Part shown: positions 16,956 to 25,354 of the stretch, in pieces | Numbering within the stretch: the stretch's first letter is position 1 | Layout of the letters: each line of letters begins with the position of its first letter | Assembly: GCF_011038785.1 (NCBI RefSeq) | Contig: NZ_JAAKDT010000038.1 | Location: 1-33,867, forward strand | Direction of reading: 5' to 3' | Origin: Parabacteroides sp. ZJ-118 | Lineage (GTDB): Bacteria > Bacteroidota > Bacteroidia > Bacteroidales > Tannerellaceae | DNA length: 33,867 nt | Notes under the pieces: generated by a model | What the model was told of the DNA's origin: nothing | The model's input: only the letters and a program-made list of their open reading frames with translations | Database searches by the model: none | Program-made: the position numbers and the translations under genes

Positions 16956-17669
16956 ATGGCAAATCCTTATTTTCAATTCAAGCGATTTACGGTATGGCAC
17001 GACAAATGTGCCATGAAAGTCGGAACGGATGGCGTTTTGCTTGGGGCATGGGCCAACGTAGAGAACTGTCAGAGGATTCTGGATGTGGGAACCGGAACGG
17101 GATTGATCGCCCTCATGCTGGCTCAGCGCAGCACCGCGATCCTGGACGCCATCGATATAGAGCCGGACGCTTGTTTGCAAGCTCGGGAAAACATCGCTAA
17201 ATCTCCCTTCGCCAACCGGATACAGGTCTATCAAACCTCGCTCTCCGAATACAAGCCGGATGAGACTATCAAATACGACTTGGTCGTATCCAACCCACCC
17301 TATTTCATTGATTCATTGAAATGTCCGGATACGAAACGCAATCTGGCCCGGCATACGGATACTTTATCGCTCCCGGATTTATTGTGTGATAGCCGCAAGT
17401 GGTTGACACCCGAAGGAAGTATCGCCCTGGTGCTTCCCTTTGAGCAACGGGAGTATTTAATGGGCCTCGCTCGAGAAGCGTCTCTATCTCCATCGAGAGA
17501 GACCCACGTCTCCTCCATACCGAACGCCACCCCTAAGCGCTTATTAATAGAACTCACAGCGAAGCCGGTAGCAGAGCCCCGGTTGTCTCATCTGACCCTG
17601 GAAATCGAGCAGCATCGATATACCGATGAATTCACCGCTTTGGCTAAAGACTTTTACCTGAAAATGTAA
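16956..17669 (+). CDS. trmN6: tRNA1(Val) (adenine(37)-N6)-methyltransferase
   Basis: A 237-aa class I SAM-dependent methyltransferase. It starts MANPYFQFKRFTVWHDKCAM and then KVGTDGVLLGAWA, both typical of the YfiC/TrmN6 family. SAM-binding motif I is ILDVGTGTGL (41-50), and the N6-adenine catalytic motif is NPPY (113-116). In E. coli the enzyme modifies A37 of a valine tRNA. The longer frame to 16779 overlaps lon and its promoter and is rejected. The 3' end overlaps the convergent lipid-kinase gene by 16 bp. Confidence 0.92.
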   Translation: MANPYFQFKRFTVWHDKCAMKVGTDGVLLGAWANVENCQRILDVGTGTGLIALMLAQRSTAILDAIDIEPDACLQARENIAKSPFANRIQVYQTSLSEYKPDETIKYDLVVSNPPYFIDSLKCPDTKRNLARHTDTLSLPDLLCDSRKWLTPEGSIALVLPFEQREYLMGLAREASLSPSRETHVSSIPNATPKRLLIELTAKPVAEPRLSHLTLEIEQHRYTDEFTALAKDFYLKM

Positions 17670-18631
17670 GGAAGCTTTTTATCGAAGAAGCGAGTTACCT
17701 CGTCAAATAAATTATGTACCTCCTTGGTGAAAGAGACGACCTCCGGAGTCAGCACGTGTAAGGCCTTTGGTTCCACCTCGATATCGATACGGCGATCTGC
17801 CATGATCGGTTCCCCGTCCAAGTGCATCACGCCCGGATGTTGGCGAATAATCGTGACTTGCCGGGCTTTCATCGTCTTAATCTTACTATTCCGATCAATC
17901 TGTTTGGTAAACAATTGAATGGCTAGAGGAGCGATATCCAATGGCATAAAAGGGGATAAGATCGTAACATCCATCCGTCCGTCCTGTATATTCGCGTGCG
18001 GAGCGATAAACGCGTTATTACCATATTGCGAAGCATTCGCACAAGCGACCAAAAACGCCTTCTCCTTGATCGTCCGGTTATCCACCAACAACTCGTAAGG
18101 TTCAGGCATATAACTCAGATACTCCTCTATCGTATTCTTTATATAAGTAAGAGACCCGCGCCGTTTCTCATTCGCGAATTTCTGGCTGACAGCGGCATCA
18201 AAGCCGACTCCACAGGTACAAAAAAAGACTTGTCCGTTCGCCCGGCAGCAATCTATCGTCGTAACATGTCCTTTCGCGATCAGATCGATAGCCCTTTTCA
18301 CGTCCATCGGTATGTGCAATTCTCTAGCTAAGCCATTGCCCGAACCTTTCGGGATGATGCCCAAGATTGCGTTCGAATGGATCATAGCTCTCGCTATCTC
18401 GTTCACCGTCCCGTCACCGCCTACCGCCAAAACGCATTCAGCTCCCTCTTCGATGGCTTGACGAGTCAACTCGCTGGCATGGCCCGCATATTCTGTAAAA
18501 GAAATGTTTAACGAACAGTTCTTTTTCGAGCAGATCTCTTCGATCATTTTGGGTATCTTGCGCTTCGACCCCACACCCGATATAGGATTTATGATAGCTT
18601 GTACTTTTATATCCCGTCCGCTCATCCTCAC
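17654..18631 (-). CDS. Diacylglycerol/sphingoid-base kinase family protein (DAGK catalytic domain)
   Basis: A 325-aa soluble lipid kinase. The DAGK catalytic domain begins VQAIINPISGVGSKRK and carries the ATP-binding GGDGTVNEIA (G71-T75) and LGIIPKGSGNGLARELHIP; the C-terminal part has GVGFDAAVSQKF and the sandwich domain with MHLDGEPI. The family (YegS/DgkB/BmrU and eukaryotic sphingosine kinases) phosphorylates diacylglycerol or related lipid alcohols. It is divergent from serine palmitoyltransferase, raising the possibility that a sphingoid base is a substrate; the sequence alone cannot decide. Start may be codon 1 or the ATG at codon 3. Confidence 0.88.
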   Translation of the reverse strand: MRMSGRDIKVQAIINPISGVGSKRKIPKMIEEICSKKNCSLNISFTEYAGHASELTRQAIEEGAECVLAVGGDGTVNEIARAMIHSNAILGIIPKGSGNGLARELHIPMDVKRAIDLIAKGHVTTIDCCRANGQVFFCTCGVGFDAAVSQKFANEKRRGSLTYIKNTIEEYLSYMPEPYELLVDNRTIKEKAFLVACANASQYGNNAFIAPHANIQDGRMDVTILSPFMPLDIAPLAIQLFTKQIDRNSKIKTMKARQVTIIRQHPGVMHLDGEPIMADRRIDIEVEPKALHVLTPEVVSFTKEVHNLFDEVTRFFDKKLPYIFR

Positions 18632-18653
18632 TTCTTCTTTTTATTTGAGAGGA

Positions 18654-18661
18654 CAAAAATA
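18654..18661 (-). promoter_or_regulatory. Probable -7 box of the lipid kinase gene
   Basis: On the minus strand TATTTTTG (18654-18661) matches TAnnTTTG, 23 bp before the start. It faces away from the spt box at 18715 with 53 bp between them. Confidence 0.5.
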
Positions 18662-18714
18662 ACGCTTTTATAAAACTTTTAAAGCATTTCGACTACTATA
18701 AGTTATTTTTTTAC

Positions 18715-18722
18715 TACTTTTG
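18715..18722 (+). promoter_or_regulatory. Probable -7 box of spt
   Basis: TACTTTTG matches TAnnTTTG. It leaves a leader of about 90-100 nt before the ATG at 18823, the longest leader among the promoters found here. Confidence 0.5.
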
Positions 18723-18822
18723 CGGCTAGATTTGCCGAAACGTAGAATTATGTACGTAGCGGATCTGTGTTCTTTAGTCAGATAAACAAATAGTGAGATA
18801 AATCATTCTCTTTTATAATAAT

Positions 18823-20010
18823 ATGAAACTTTTACAAGAGAAACTAGCAAAATACGACGCTCCTCAAAGAGCCATGGCAATGGGAATCTACCCTTACTTC
18901 AGGGAAATCCAGAGCGATCAGGATACGGAAGTTCTAATCAGCGGGAAGAAAGTCTTGATGTTTGGTTCTAATGCGTACTTAGGATTAACCAATCATCCTA
19001 AAGTAAAAGAAGCGGCGATCGAGGCCATTAAGAAATATGGTACGGGTTGTGCCGGCTCACGTTTCTTGAACGGGACGTTAGACTTACACCTCCAATTGGA
19101 AAAACGTTTAGCGGAATTTGTCGGTAAAGAAGATGCCATCGTATACTCTACAGGTTTCCAGGTTAATTTAGGTGTTGTATCCTGTATCACCGGACGCGAG
19201 GACTATATCCTCTGGGATGAGTTGGATCACGCATCCATTATCGAAGGACATCGTCTTTCTTTCTCCACGAAATTGAAATTCAAGCACAACGATATGGACT
19301 CTTTGGAGAAGCAACTCCAGAAATGCGAGCCGGACAAGGTGAAACTTATCGTTATCGACGGTGTTTTCAGCATGGAAGGTGACGTCGCTAAATTACCGGA
19401 AATCGTAGCTCTCGCGAAAAAATACAACGCGAGCGTAATGGTCGACGAGGCTCACGGTATCGGTGTATTCGGTGATCACGGACGCGGTACTTGTAACCAC
19501 TTTGGCGTTACGAACGATGTCGATTTGATCATGGGAACTTTCAGTAAGTCTTTCGCTTCTATCGGTGGTTTTATCGCGTCGGACGAGTCTGTTATCAATT
19601 ACTTGCGTCACCACTCCCGTTCCTATATCTTTAGCGCAAGCAATACGCCTGCCGCTACCGCCGCGGCGAACGCGGCGTTAGATATCATGTTAAGCGAGCC
19701 GGAACGTATCCAACATTTATGGGATTTGACCCACTATGCGTTGGACGGTTTCCGTAACATGGGTTGTGAGATCGGACATACTTCTACTCCGATCATCCCG
19801 TTATTTATCCGTGACAACGACTTGACATTCCTTATCGTAAAGGAATTATTTGAGGCCGGAATCTTCGTAAACCCGGTAGTAGCCCCGGCGGTTGCTTCCG
19901 AGGACACACTGATTCGCTTCTCCCTTATGGCTACCCACACAAAAGAGCAACTGGATTACGCTTTGGAGACCATCCACAAGGTATTTAAGAGCCATGGGCT
20001 GGTAGACTAA
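18823..20010 (+). CDS. spt: Serine palmitoyltransferase (alpha-oxoamine synthase)
   Basis: A 395-aa PLP-dependent enzyme that condenses L-serine with an acyl-CoA to give 3-ketosphinganine, the first step of sphingolipid synthesis, a pathway common in Bacteroidales. Seen: FGSNAYLGLTNHPKVKEAA, the gate GSRFLNGTLDLHLQLE, the PLP-region VDEAHGIGVFG and the Schiff-base lysine in GTFSKSFASIGG (K242). Related enzymes (KBL, AONS, ALAS) share these motifs; the start MKLLQEKLAKYDAPQRAMAMGIYPYFR and the genus context favour SPT. No acyl-carrier or reductase gene is adjacent, so the rest of the pathway lies elsewhere. A terminator follows 21 bp after the stop. Confidence 0.88.
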   Translation: MKLLQEKLAKYDAPQRAMAMGIYPYFREIQSDQDTEVLISGKKVLMFGSNAYLGLTNHPKVKEAAIEAIKKYGTGCAGSRFLNGTLDLHLQLEKRLAEFVGKEDAIVYSTGFQVNLGVVSCITGREDYILWDELDHASIIEGHRLSFSTKLKFKHNDMDSLEKQLQKCEPDKVKLIVIDGVFSMEGDVAKLPEIVALAKKYNASVMVDEAHGIGVFGDHGRGTCNHFGVTNDVDLIMGTFSKSFASIGGFIASDESVINYLRHHSRSYIFSASNTPAATAAANAALDIMLSEPERIQHLWDLTHYALDGFRNMGCEIGHTSTPIIPLFIRDNDLTFLIVKELFEAGIFVNPVVAPAVASEDTLIRFSLMATHTKEQLDYALETIHKVFKSHGLVD

Positions 20011-20031
20011 TCGTGTAAATATATAGGGAAA

Positions 20032-20073
20032 GGCCCGAAGGTTAGGTATGGCACCTGTCTTCGGGTCTTTTTT
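20032..20073 (+). terminator. spt terminator
   Basis: GGCCCGAAG (20032-20040) pairs with CTTCGGGTC (20059-20067, one G-T pair); the loop contains a further AGGT/ACCT pair; six T follow. Confidence 0.82.
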
Positions 20074-20121
20074 ATAACTGAAAAAAAATCATAACGATGA
20101 TCTTGAATGGGAATAAATCAC

Positions 20122-20129
20122 TATTTTTG
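20122..20129 (+). promoter_or_regulatory. Probable -7 box of the PSP1-domain gene
   Basis: TATTTTTG matches TAnnTTTG, 56 bp before the ATG at 20186; a TTG at 20103-20105 may be the -33 element (16 bp apart). Confidence 0.45.
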
Positions 20130-20185
20130 TACATTTAGATAAACTGGGCGATTGTTTCGATGGCCCTCTTACAAATTAAAAATAA

Positions 20186-21601
20186 ATGGATTTCATATTA
20201 GATAAAGGAAGTAGCCGTATGGGCTGCAAAGGTTGCAGCAAAAGGCAAAACAATAAACTGAATACCTATGATTGGTTGTGCGATGTACCCGACGCGGAAG
20301 GCTCGACCGATTTCGTAGAGGTTCAATTTAAAAATACCCGCAAAGGGTATTACTTGAATAACGCTAAAATACCTTTGGAAAAAGGAGATATAGTAGCCGT
20401 AGAGGCAAGCCCCGGTCATGATATCGGTACCGTTTCTTTAACGGGCAAGTTGGTCCTGCTGCAAATGAAGAAGAACAATGTGCGCACGGAAGCCGAGCCT
20501 AAACGGATTTACCGAAAGGCCAAACCGACCGATATTGAGAAATACGAGGAAGCAAAGGCAAAGGAACATGCCACGATGATTCGCTCGCGGCAAATCGCGG
20601 CCGACTTAGGATTGAATATGAAAATCGGTGATGTAGAGTATCAAGGTGACGGTAATAAGGCGATCTTTTATTATATAGCGGATGAGCGTGTGGATTTCCG
20701 TCAACTAATTAAGGTGCTGGCGGAGGCATTTCGGGTTCGCATCGAGATGAAACAGATCGGTGCCCGTCAAGAAGCCGGGCGTATCGGTGGTATCGGCCCT
20801 TGCGGTAGAGAGCTTTGCTGTTCCAGTTGGATGGCAAGTTTCGTATCGGTCGCTACCGGAGCTGCCCGTTATCAAGATATTTCCATGAATCCCCAGAAAT
20901 TGGCCGGACAATGCGCGAAATTGAAATGTTGCATTAATTATGAGGTAGACACGTACGTGGAAGCCCAAAAACGCCTTCCTTCCCGGGAGATTGTCTTGGA
21001 GACTAAAGATAATAATTACTATCATTTCAAAACGGATATTTTCAAACGGGAAATCACCTATTCTACGGATAAATCATTTGCGGCTAATCTTATCACGATT
21101 CCGGCAAGCCGTGCTTTCGATGTCATTAACATGAATAAGAAAGGCATGAAACCAATATCTCTAGAGGCGGATACGAAGCCACAACCACCGAAACGAGACG
21201 CTCAAGATATTCTTGGCCAAGAGAGTGTCACACGTTTCGACTCTGTTAAAAAGAAAAAGAAAAAACGTCCAGCCAACAAGAATAGTGGCGAGAGCAATGG
21301 AAATGGGAACGAAGCTAACGCCACCGCGACGGCAGTTACTAACACGGACGCACCGGTTTCTGAGAATAAGAACAACGGAGGAAACGGTGCCGGTGGCAAT
21401 AATCGCCGCAACGGAGGGAATAACAGGAATAGCAATCGGGAGAACAACCGAAACAATCGCTCGAAACAAAGGCCGAGAGCTAATAACGATAAGCAATCCA
21501 ACAATGACAAGCCCGCGAATAATGACAAACCTCAGCAACCGATCAAACAGGCCAGACCTGATAAAACGGAGAACAAGCCGGAGACAAGGCCGGAGGCTTA
21601 A
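20186..21601 (+). CDS. PSP1 / RicT-like protein with a long Asn-rich tail
   Basis: A 471-aa protein. The core (about 100-300) is the PSP1 domain: VDFRQLIKVLAEAFRVRIEM, GRIGGIGPCGRELCCSSW (C206, C211, C212) and CAKLKCCINYE (C243, C248, C249). An N-terminal pair C14/C17 is also present. The B. subtilis homologue RicT (YaaT) joins RicA and RicF in an Fe-S complex that stimulates RNase Y-dependent mRNA processing; the conserved cysteines here are compatible with that. From about residue 354 the sequence is low-complexity: a lysine run and then more than 100 residues rich in Asn, Gly, Arg and Lys, likely disordered and possibly RNA-binding. The gldH frame begins inside this tail. Confidence 0.88.
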   Translation: MDFILDKGSSRMGCKGCSKRQNNKLNTYDWLCDVPDAEGSTDFVEVQFKNTRKGYYLNNAKIPLEKGDIVAVEASPGHDIGTVSLTGKLVLLQMKKNNVRTEAEPKRIYRKAKPTDIEKYEEAKAKEHATMIRSRQIAADLGLNMKIGDVEYQGDGNKAIFYYIADERVDFRQLIKVLAEAFRVRIEMKQIGARQEAGRIGGIGPCGRELCCSSWMASFVSVATGAARYQDISMNPQKLAGQCAKLKCCINYEVDTYVEAQKRLPSREIVLETKDNNYYHFKTDIFKREITYSTDKSFAANLITIPASRAFDVINMNKKGMKPISLEADTKPQPPKRDAQDILGQESVTRFDSVKKKKKKRPANKNSGESNGNGNEANATATAVTNTDAPVSENKNNGGNGAGGNNRRNGGNNRNSNRENNRNNRSKQRPRANNDKQSNNDKPANNDKPQQPIKQARPDKTENKPETRPEA

Positions 21602-22091
21602 AAAGTTCATTGCCGCTTGCGCATGTTTCTTATGCTTCTCTTGCGAGAATGAAGCTGTATACGATCAGTATCAAGCGATCCAAAATGCCTCGTGGGAAAA
21701 GGATAAGGAGTACTATTTCACTTTCCAGATTGAGGATATATCGGTTCCGTACGATCTGACCTTGGAAGTACGGAACAATAATCTGTACCCGTATCAGAAC
21801 CTGTGGGTATTCTGCAGCGAGGAACTTCCGATGGGTCCCTTAAAAAGGGATACGATCGAATGTATGTTAGCGGATGTGTTTGGAAAATGGTATGGGCACG
21901 GGATCTCCCTGTTTCAATCCAGTTTCCCGATACGATCCGCTTACTATTTCCCCGTTAAAGGGCAATATACCTTTAGCTTCCGGCAGGGGATGCGCAACGA
22001 TCAACTTACGGGCATTCAAGAAATCGGCTTACGGGTCTTACCTTCTTCCACTAACGCTCCTTCCGGGAAGCGTCCAAACGAAGAAAAATAA
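21522..22091 (+). CDS. gldH: Gliding-motility-type lipoprotein GldH
   Basis: A GldH-family lipoprotein. The signal peptide LKKFIAACACFLCFS ends at a lipobox cysteine, followed by ENEAVYDQYQAIQNASWEKD, and the conserved body has YYFTFQIEDISVPYDLTLEVRN and LFQSSFPIRSAYYFPVKGQY. GldH is required for gliding in Flavobacterium but is also kept by non-motile Bacteroidota. The start is uncertain: no ATG, GTG or TTG lies just before the signal peptide. I chose the ATG at 21522, giving 189 aa with the cysteine at 41 and a long arginine-rich leader; ATG at 21504 or a non-standard codon is possible. It overlaps the PSP1 gene and, at its 3' end, rodA by 41 bp. Confidence 0.75.
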   Translation: MTNLSNRSNRPDLIKRRTSRRQGRRLKKFIAACACFLCFSCENEAVYDQYQAIQNASWEKDKEYYFTFQIEDISVPYDLTLEVRNNNLYPYQNLWVFCSEELPMGPLKRDTIECMLADVFGKWYGHGISLFQSSFPIRSAYYFPVKGQYTFSFRQGMRNDQLTGIQEIGLRVLPSSTNAPSGKRPNEEK

Positions 22092-23496
22092 ACAATAAGA
22101 TCGTAAATCCCCAAAGCGAGGAACCTCCATAGCTGAAGAAAGGCAAGGGAATGCCGATAACCGGAGTCAATCCCGTCACCATGCCGACATTAATCGCCAG
22201 ATGGAAAAAGAATATAGAGGCTACGCTATAGCCATAGACTCGTCCGAAAGCATTGTCTTGCCGTTCCGCCAATACAATCAGACGAAGAATAAAAAGTCCG
22301 AATACGATCAATACGGCGGAGGCACCCAAAAAGCCTTGCTCCTCACCTACCGTACAAAAGATAAAATCCGTATCCTGTTCCGGCACATACTTCAATTTGG
22401 TTTGGGTCCCATTCAAAAAACCTTTTCCGGATAATCCTCCGGAACCGATAGCGATCTTGGATTGATTCACATTATACCCCGCCCCGCTAGGATCATCCTC
22501 CAAGCCCAAAGAGACTTTAATACGGATTTGTTGATGAGGTTCCAATATGTCATTAAACACATAATCCACCGAGAACAGGAAACCGATAGAACCTAAGGCG
22601 AACAGAGCGATTAACGCATAATGCCATACCCAGTTCCGAATGGATAAATAGAATAAATAGATAGACGCGGCTCCTACCAAACCTATCGATATCCAAGCGA
22701 AGTTTACCGGAACAACTAACGAGATGACATACCCGATCAAGAATGTCGAAGCAATCCCCCCAAGCATGATCTTAACGCTTATATAATCCTTACGGACACT
22801 CCCTACCAATCCCAGGGTTATGAATAAGACAAGGCAAGACACGATTAATTCGCCCAATGGAGTAATACCCACCATCATCTCTGAATATTTCATTCCCGTA
22901 ACGAAAAAGACGACAGCACAGACTCCGGTCAACAGAATATATCCGGTCATTCCCTCCCGGTATAGCATCAGGAAGAATGCCAGGAAAACCAATGCCGACC
23001 CCGTCTCTTTCTGTAAAAGGATGCAAATCATCGGCAAGAAGATCAAGAACAAGGTGATTGAGAAATTCCTGACCGTCGTCAGCTTAAAACCATAGCCATT
23101 CATAAACTTCGCCACGGCCAAGGCGGTAGCGAACTTGGCCAACTCGGCTGGTTGCAAACGGACAGGTCCCAATACGAGCCAAGAATGCGATCCCTTGATG
23201 TTGGGCGCTAAAAAGATCGTGGCGATCAACAATACGATCACGCACGCATAGATCAGATAGCCGAATATATCGAAGAAGTCACTTTCCAGCATCAATAGGA
23301 CGAAAATAAGGGCGAGTGAGGTACCGATCCAAATCATCTGCATTCCCGGACGGCCCGATGGGTCGAACAAGCCAACGTTATCAAACTCGTAGCTCGCCCC
23401 GCAAATACTAAACCAACCGGCGATCACCATAATCAAGTACAGCAAAATGGTAATCCAATCGACCGACTTCCATATTTCCGTTTTCCTATAACGCAT
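22051..23496 (-). CDS. rodA: Rod-shape-determining glycosyltransferase RodA (SEDS)
   Basis: A 481-aa polytopic SEDS-family peptidoglycan polymerase that works with PBP2 in lateral wall synthesis. Family features include GSHSWLVLGPVRLQPAELAKFA, ILLQKETGSALVFLAFF, AIGSGGLSGKGFLNGTQTKLKYVPEQDTDF seen here in the parts GSGGLSGKGFLNGTQ and YVPEQDTDFIF, and the C-terminal GIPLPFFSYGGSSL. It is about 110 residues longer than E. coli RodA, from an enlarged central membrane region (about 200-310), as is common in Bacteroidota. It overlaps mrdA by 11 bp and is the last gene of the purH-mre-mrd-rodA group. Its 3' end overlaps convergent gldH. Confidence 0.95.
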   Translation of the reverse strand: MRYRKTEIWKSVDWITILLYLIMVIAGWFSICGASYEFDNVGLFDPSGRPGMQMIWIGTSLALIFVLLMLESDFFDIFGYLIYACVIVLLIATIFLAPNIKGSHSWLVLGPVRLQPAELAKFATALAVAKFMNGYGFKLTTVRNFSITLFLIFLPMICILLQKETGSALVFLAFFLMLYREGMTGYILLTGVCAVVFFVTGMKYSEMMVGITPLGELIVSCLVLFITLGLVGSVRKDYISVKIMLGGIASTFLIGYVISLVVPVNFAWISIGLVGAASIYLFYLSIRNWVWHYALIALFALGSIGFLFSVDYVFNDILEPHQQIRIKVSLGLEDDPSGAGYNVNQSKIAIGSGGLSGKGFLNGTQTKLKYVPEQDTDFIFCTVGEEQGFLGASAVLIVFGLFILRLIVLAERQDNAFGRVYGYSVASIFFFHLAINVGMVTGLTPVIGIPLPFFSYGGSSLWGFTILLFIFLRLDASRKER

Positions 23497-25354
23497 TGTT
23501 CGGTAATATCACGGCATTCATAATGGATTCCTCCGTCGCCTTGTCCGCCTCGGAGATCTCTCCTTTCAAATATTTCTCTAACATCAATTTACCGATAGGC
23601 ACCGCATAAGTAGCACCGAATCCGGCGTTTTCCACAAACACGGCAATAGCGACCTTGGCGTTCTGATAAGGGGCGAATCCCATAAAGATAGAATGATCCT
23701 TACCATGCGGGTTTTCCGCGGTTCCCGTCTTTCCACAAACCTCGATATCCGGCAGAGCCGCCCCGCGACAGGTTCCGCCATAAGCGGTCCCCGTAACAGC
23801 GCCTCGCATACCCTCGGCAATATAATTATAATAACGCGCATCTACCGACGTATAATGCCTCTTACTGTACAAGGTATCCAGCGGCGTGTCTTGGATCTCT
23901 TTCACGACATGCGGAGTGATATAATATCCCCGGTTAGCGACAGTAGCCGCCAAATTACAGATTTGCAAAGGTGTAGCCAGTATCTCACCCTGACCGATCG
24001 CGATCGAGATAACTGTACTGGAATTCCAACGTCCCCGGTACACCTTATCGTAGAACTTACTATTCGGGATGAACCCTCGTTTCTCCCCCGGCAGATCAAT
24101 TCCTAACTTATAGCCATATCCCATTGAAACCATATGGTTCTTCCAAACCTCAAAAGCCTCCTGTACCGAGGGATATCGCTTCCGGCTGTCGATCATATCA
24201 TGCAAGCCCCAAGGGAAAAAAGAGTTACAAGAGGTCGCCAACGCTCCGACCAGATTCAGAGGAGACGGATGCCCGTGACAAGCCGGCTTACCGCCCCGGA
24301 AGGTATATCCATGCGCACAGGTGTATTGCGTTTCCGGAGTAATCACTCCTTCTTGCAAGAAGATCAAACCTTGGGTCGGTTTAAAGGTAGATCCGGGAGG
24401 ATATTGTGCCATGAGCGGGCGGTTGAATAAAGGTTTTAACAGATCCTTCTGCAAAGCCGCGTAGTTTTTTCCCCGCTGACGCCCGATCAAGATACTCGGA
24501 TCATACGTAGGAGCGGAAACCATGCAAAGTACCTCTCCGGTCTCCGGCTCTATCATTACGATACCGCCTAATTTATTCTGCATCAACTTCTCCCCATAAG
24601 CCTGCAAGTCCATATCCAAGGATAATTTCAAGTTCTTGCCGGATTCCGGCTGGATATCGTGAGAGCCTTCCTCGTATCGCCCCTTGATACGTCCATGAGC
24701 GTCGCGCAACAGGATCTCGACTCCTTTCACGCCTCGTAAATATTCCTCGTACGATTGCTCGATCCCAGTCCGGCCGGAGTAATCGCCTTGTGTATAATAG
24801 GAGTCATTCTCTATATCTTTCCGGTTCACCTCACCGATATTTCCCAACACGAGAGCGGCATTGGGATACTCGTACTGACGGATCGTGCGATTCTGGATAT
24901 AGAAGCCGGGGAATTTATATAACTTCTCCTGCAACACACCATATTCTTGTGCGGAAAGCTGATTCATAAATACTTGAGGAACATAGGAGGAGTAACCGGG
25001 ATTTAACCGCCGGTTCTTGATATCCGCTATACGTTTGAGGAATTGCTCTTTCGTGATGCCTAGCACATCGCAGAAATCGAGGGTATCAAAAGGCTGTATC
25101 TCGCGCATGATAAGCATCACGTCGTAAGCGGGCTGGTTATAGACCAATAATTTACCATTACGGTCGTACATCATGCCTCGGGAAGGATATAAGGTCTTTT
25201 TCAAGAAAGCATTACTATCCGCCCAAGCTTTATAATCGTTGTCGACCACTTGAAGGATGAACAAACGGATAATAAAGATGATAACCAACAGGATCACCGC
25301 CCCACCTAAGACATAGCGCCTGTTCTCAAACTCATACTTGGTATTATTCTCCAC
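23486..25354 (-). CDS. mrdA: Penicillin-binding protein 2 (elongasome transpeptidase)
   Basis: A 622-aa class B PBP anchored by one N-terminal helix (about 15-35). The pedestal domain with YPSRGMMYDRNGKLL is followed by the transpeptidase domain with the three active-site motifs: STFK (S322-K325), SCN (S375-N377) and KTG (K542-G544). It cross-links side-wall peptidoglycan as RodA's partner. It overlaps mreD upstream by 11 bp and rodA downstream by 11 bp, so translation of the cluster is probably coupled. Confidence 0.96.
   Translation of the reverse strand: MENNTKYEFENRRYVLGGAVILLVIIFIIRLFILQVVDNDYKAWADSNAFLKKTLYPSRGMMYDRNGKLLVYNQPAYDVMLIMREIQPFDTLDFCDVLGITKEQFLKRIADIKNRRLNPGYSSYVPQVFMNQLSAQEYGVLQEKLYKFPGFYIQNRTIRQYEYPNAALVLGNIGEVNRKDIENDSYYTQGDYSGRTGIEQSYEEYLRGVKGVEILLRDAHGRIKGRYEEGSHDIQPESGKNLKLSLDMDLQAYGEKLMQNKLGGIVMIEPETGEVLCMVSAPTYDPSILIGRQRGKNYAALQKDLLKPLFNRPLMAQYPPGSTFKPTQGLIFLQEGVITPETQYTCAHGYTFRGGKPACHGHPSPLNLVGALATSCNSFFPWGLHDMIDSRKRYPSVQEAFEVWKNHMVSMGYGYKLGIDLPGEKRGFIPNSKFYDKVYRGRWNSSTVISIAIGQGEILATPLQICNLAATVANRGYYITPHVVKEIQDTPLDTLYSKRHYTSVDARYYNYIAEGMRGAVTGTAYGGTCRGAALPDIEVCGKTGTAENPHGKDHSIFMGFAPYQNAKVAIAVFVENAGFGATYAVPIGKLMLEKYLKGEISEADKATEESIMNAVILPNNAL

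Noticed and set aside
21213-21521. N-terminal extension of gldH back to 21213
   Set aside because: The extension is the shifted reading of the PSP1 low-complexity tail (Arg/Thr-rich) and would place the signal peptide more than 100 residues into the protein.
21592-21605. Programmed +1 frameshift fusing PSP1 to GldH
   Set aside because: GGAGG followed by GCT-TAA is faintly like the prfB site, but the result would put a lipoprotein signal in the middle of a cytoplasmic protein, and Bacteroidota rarely use Shine-Dalgarno pairing.
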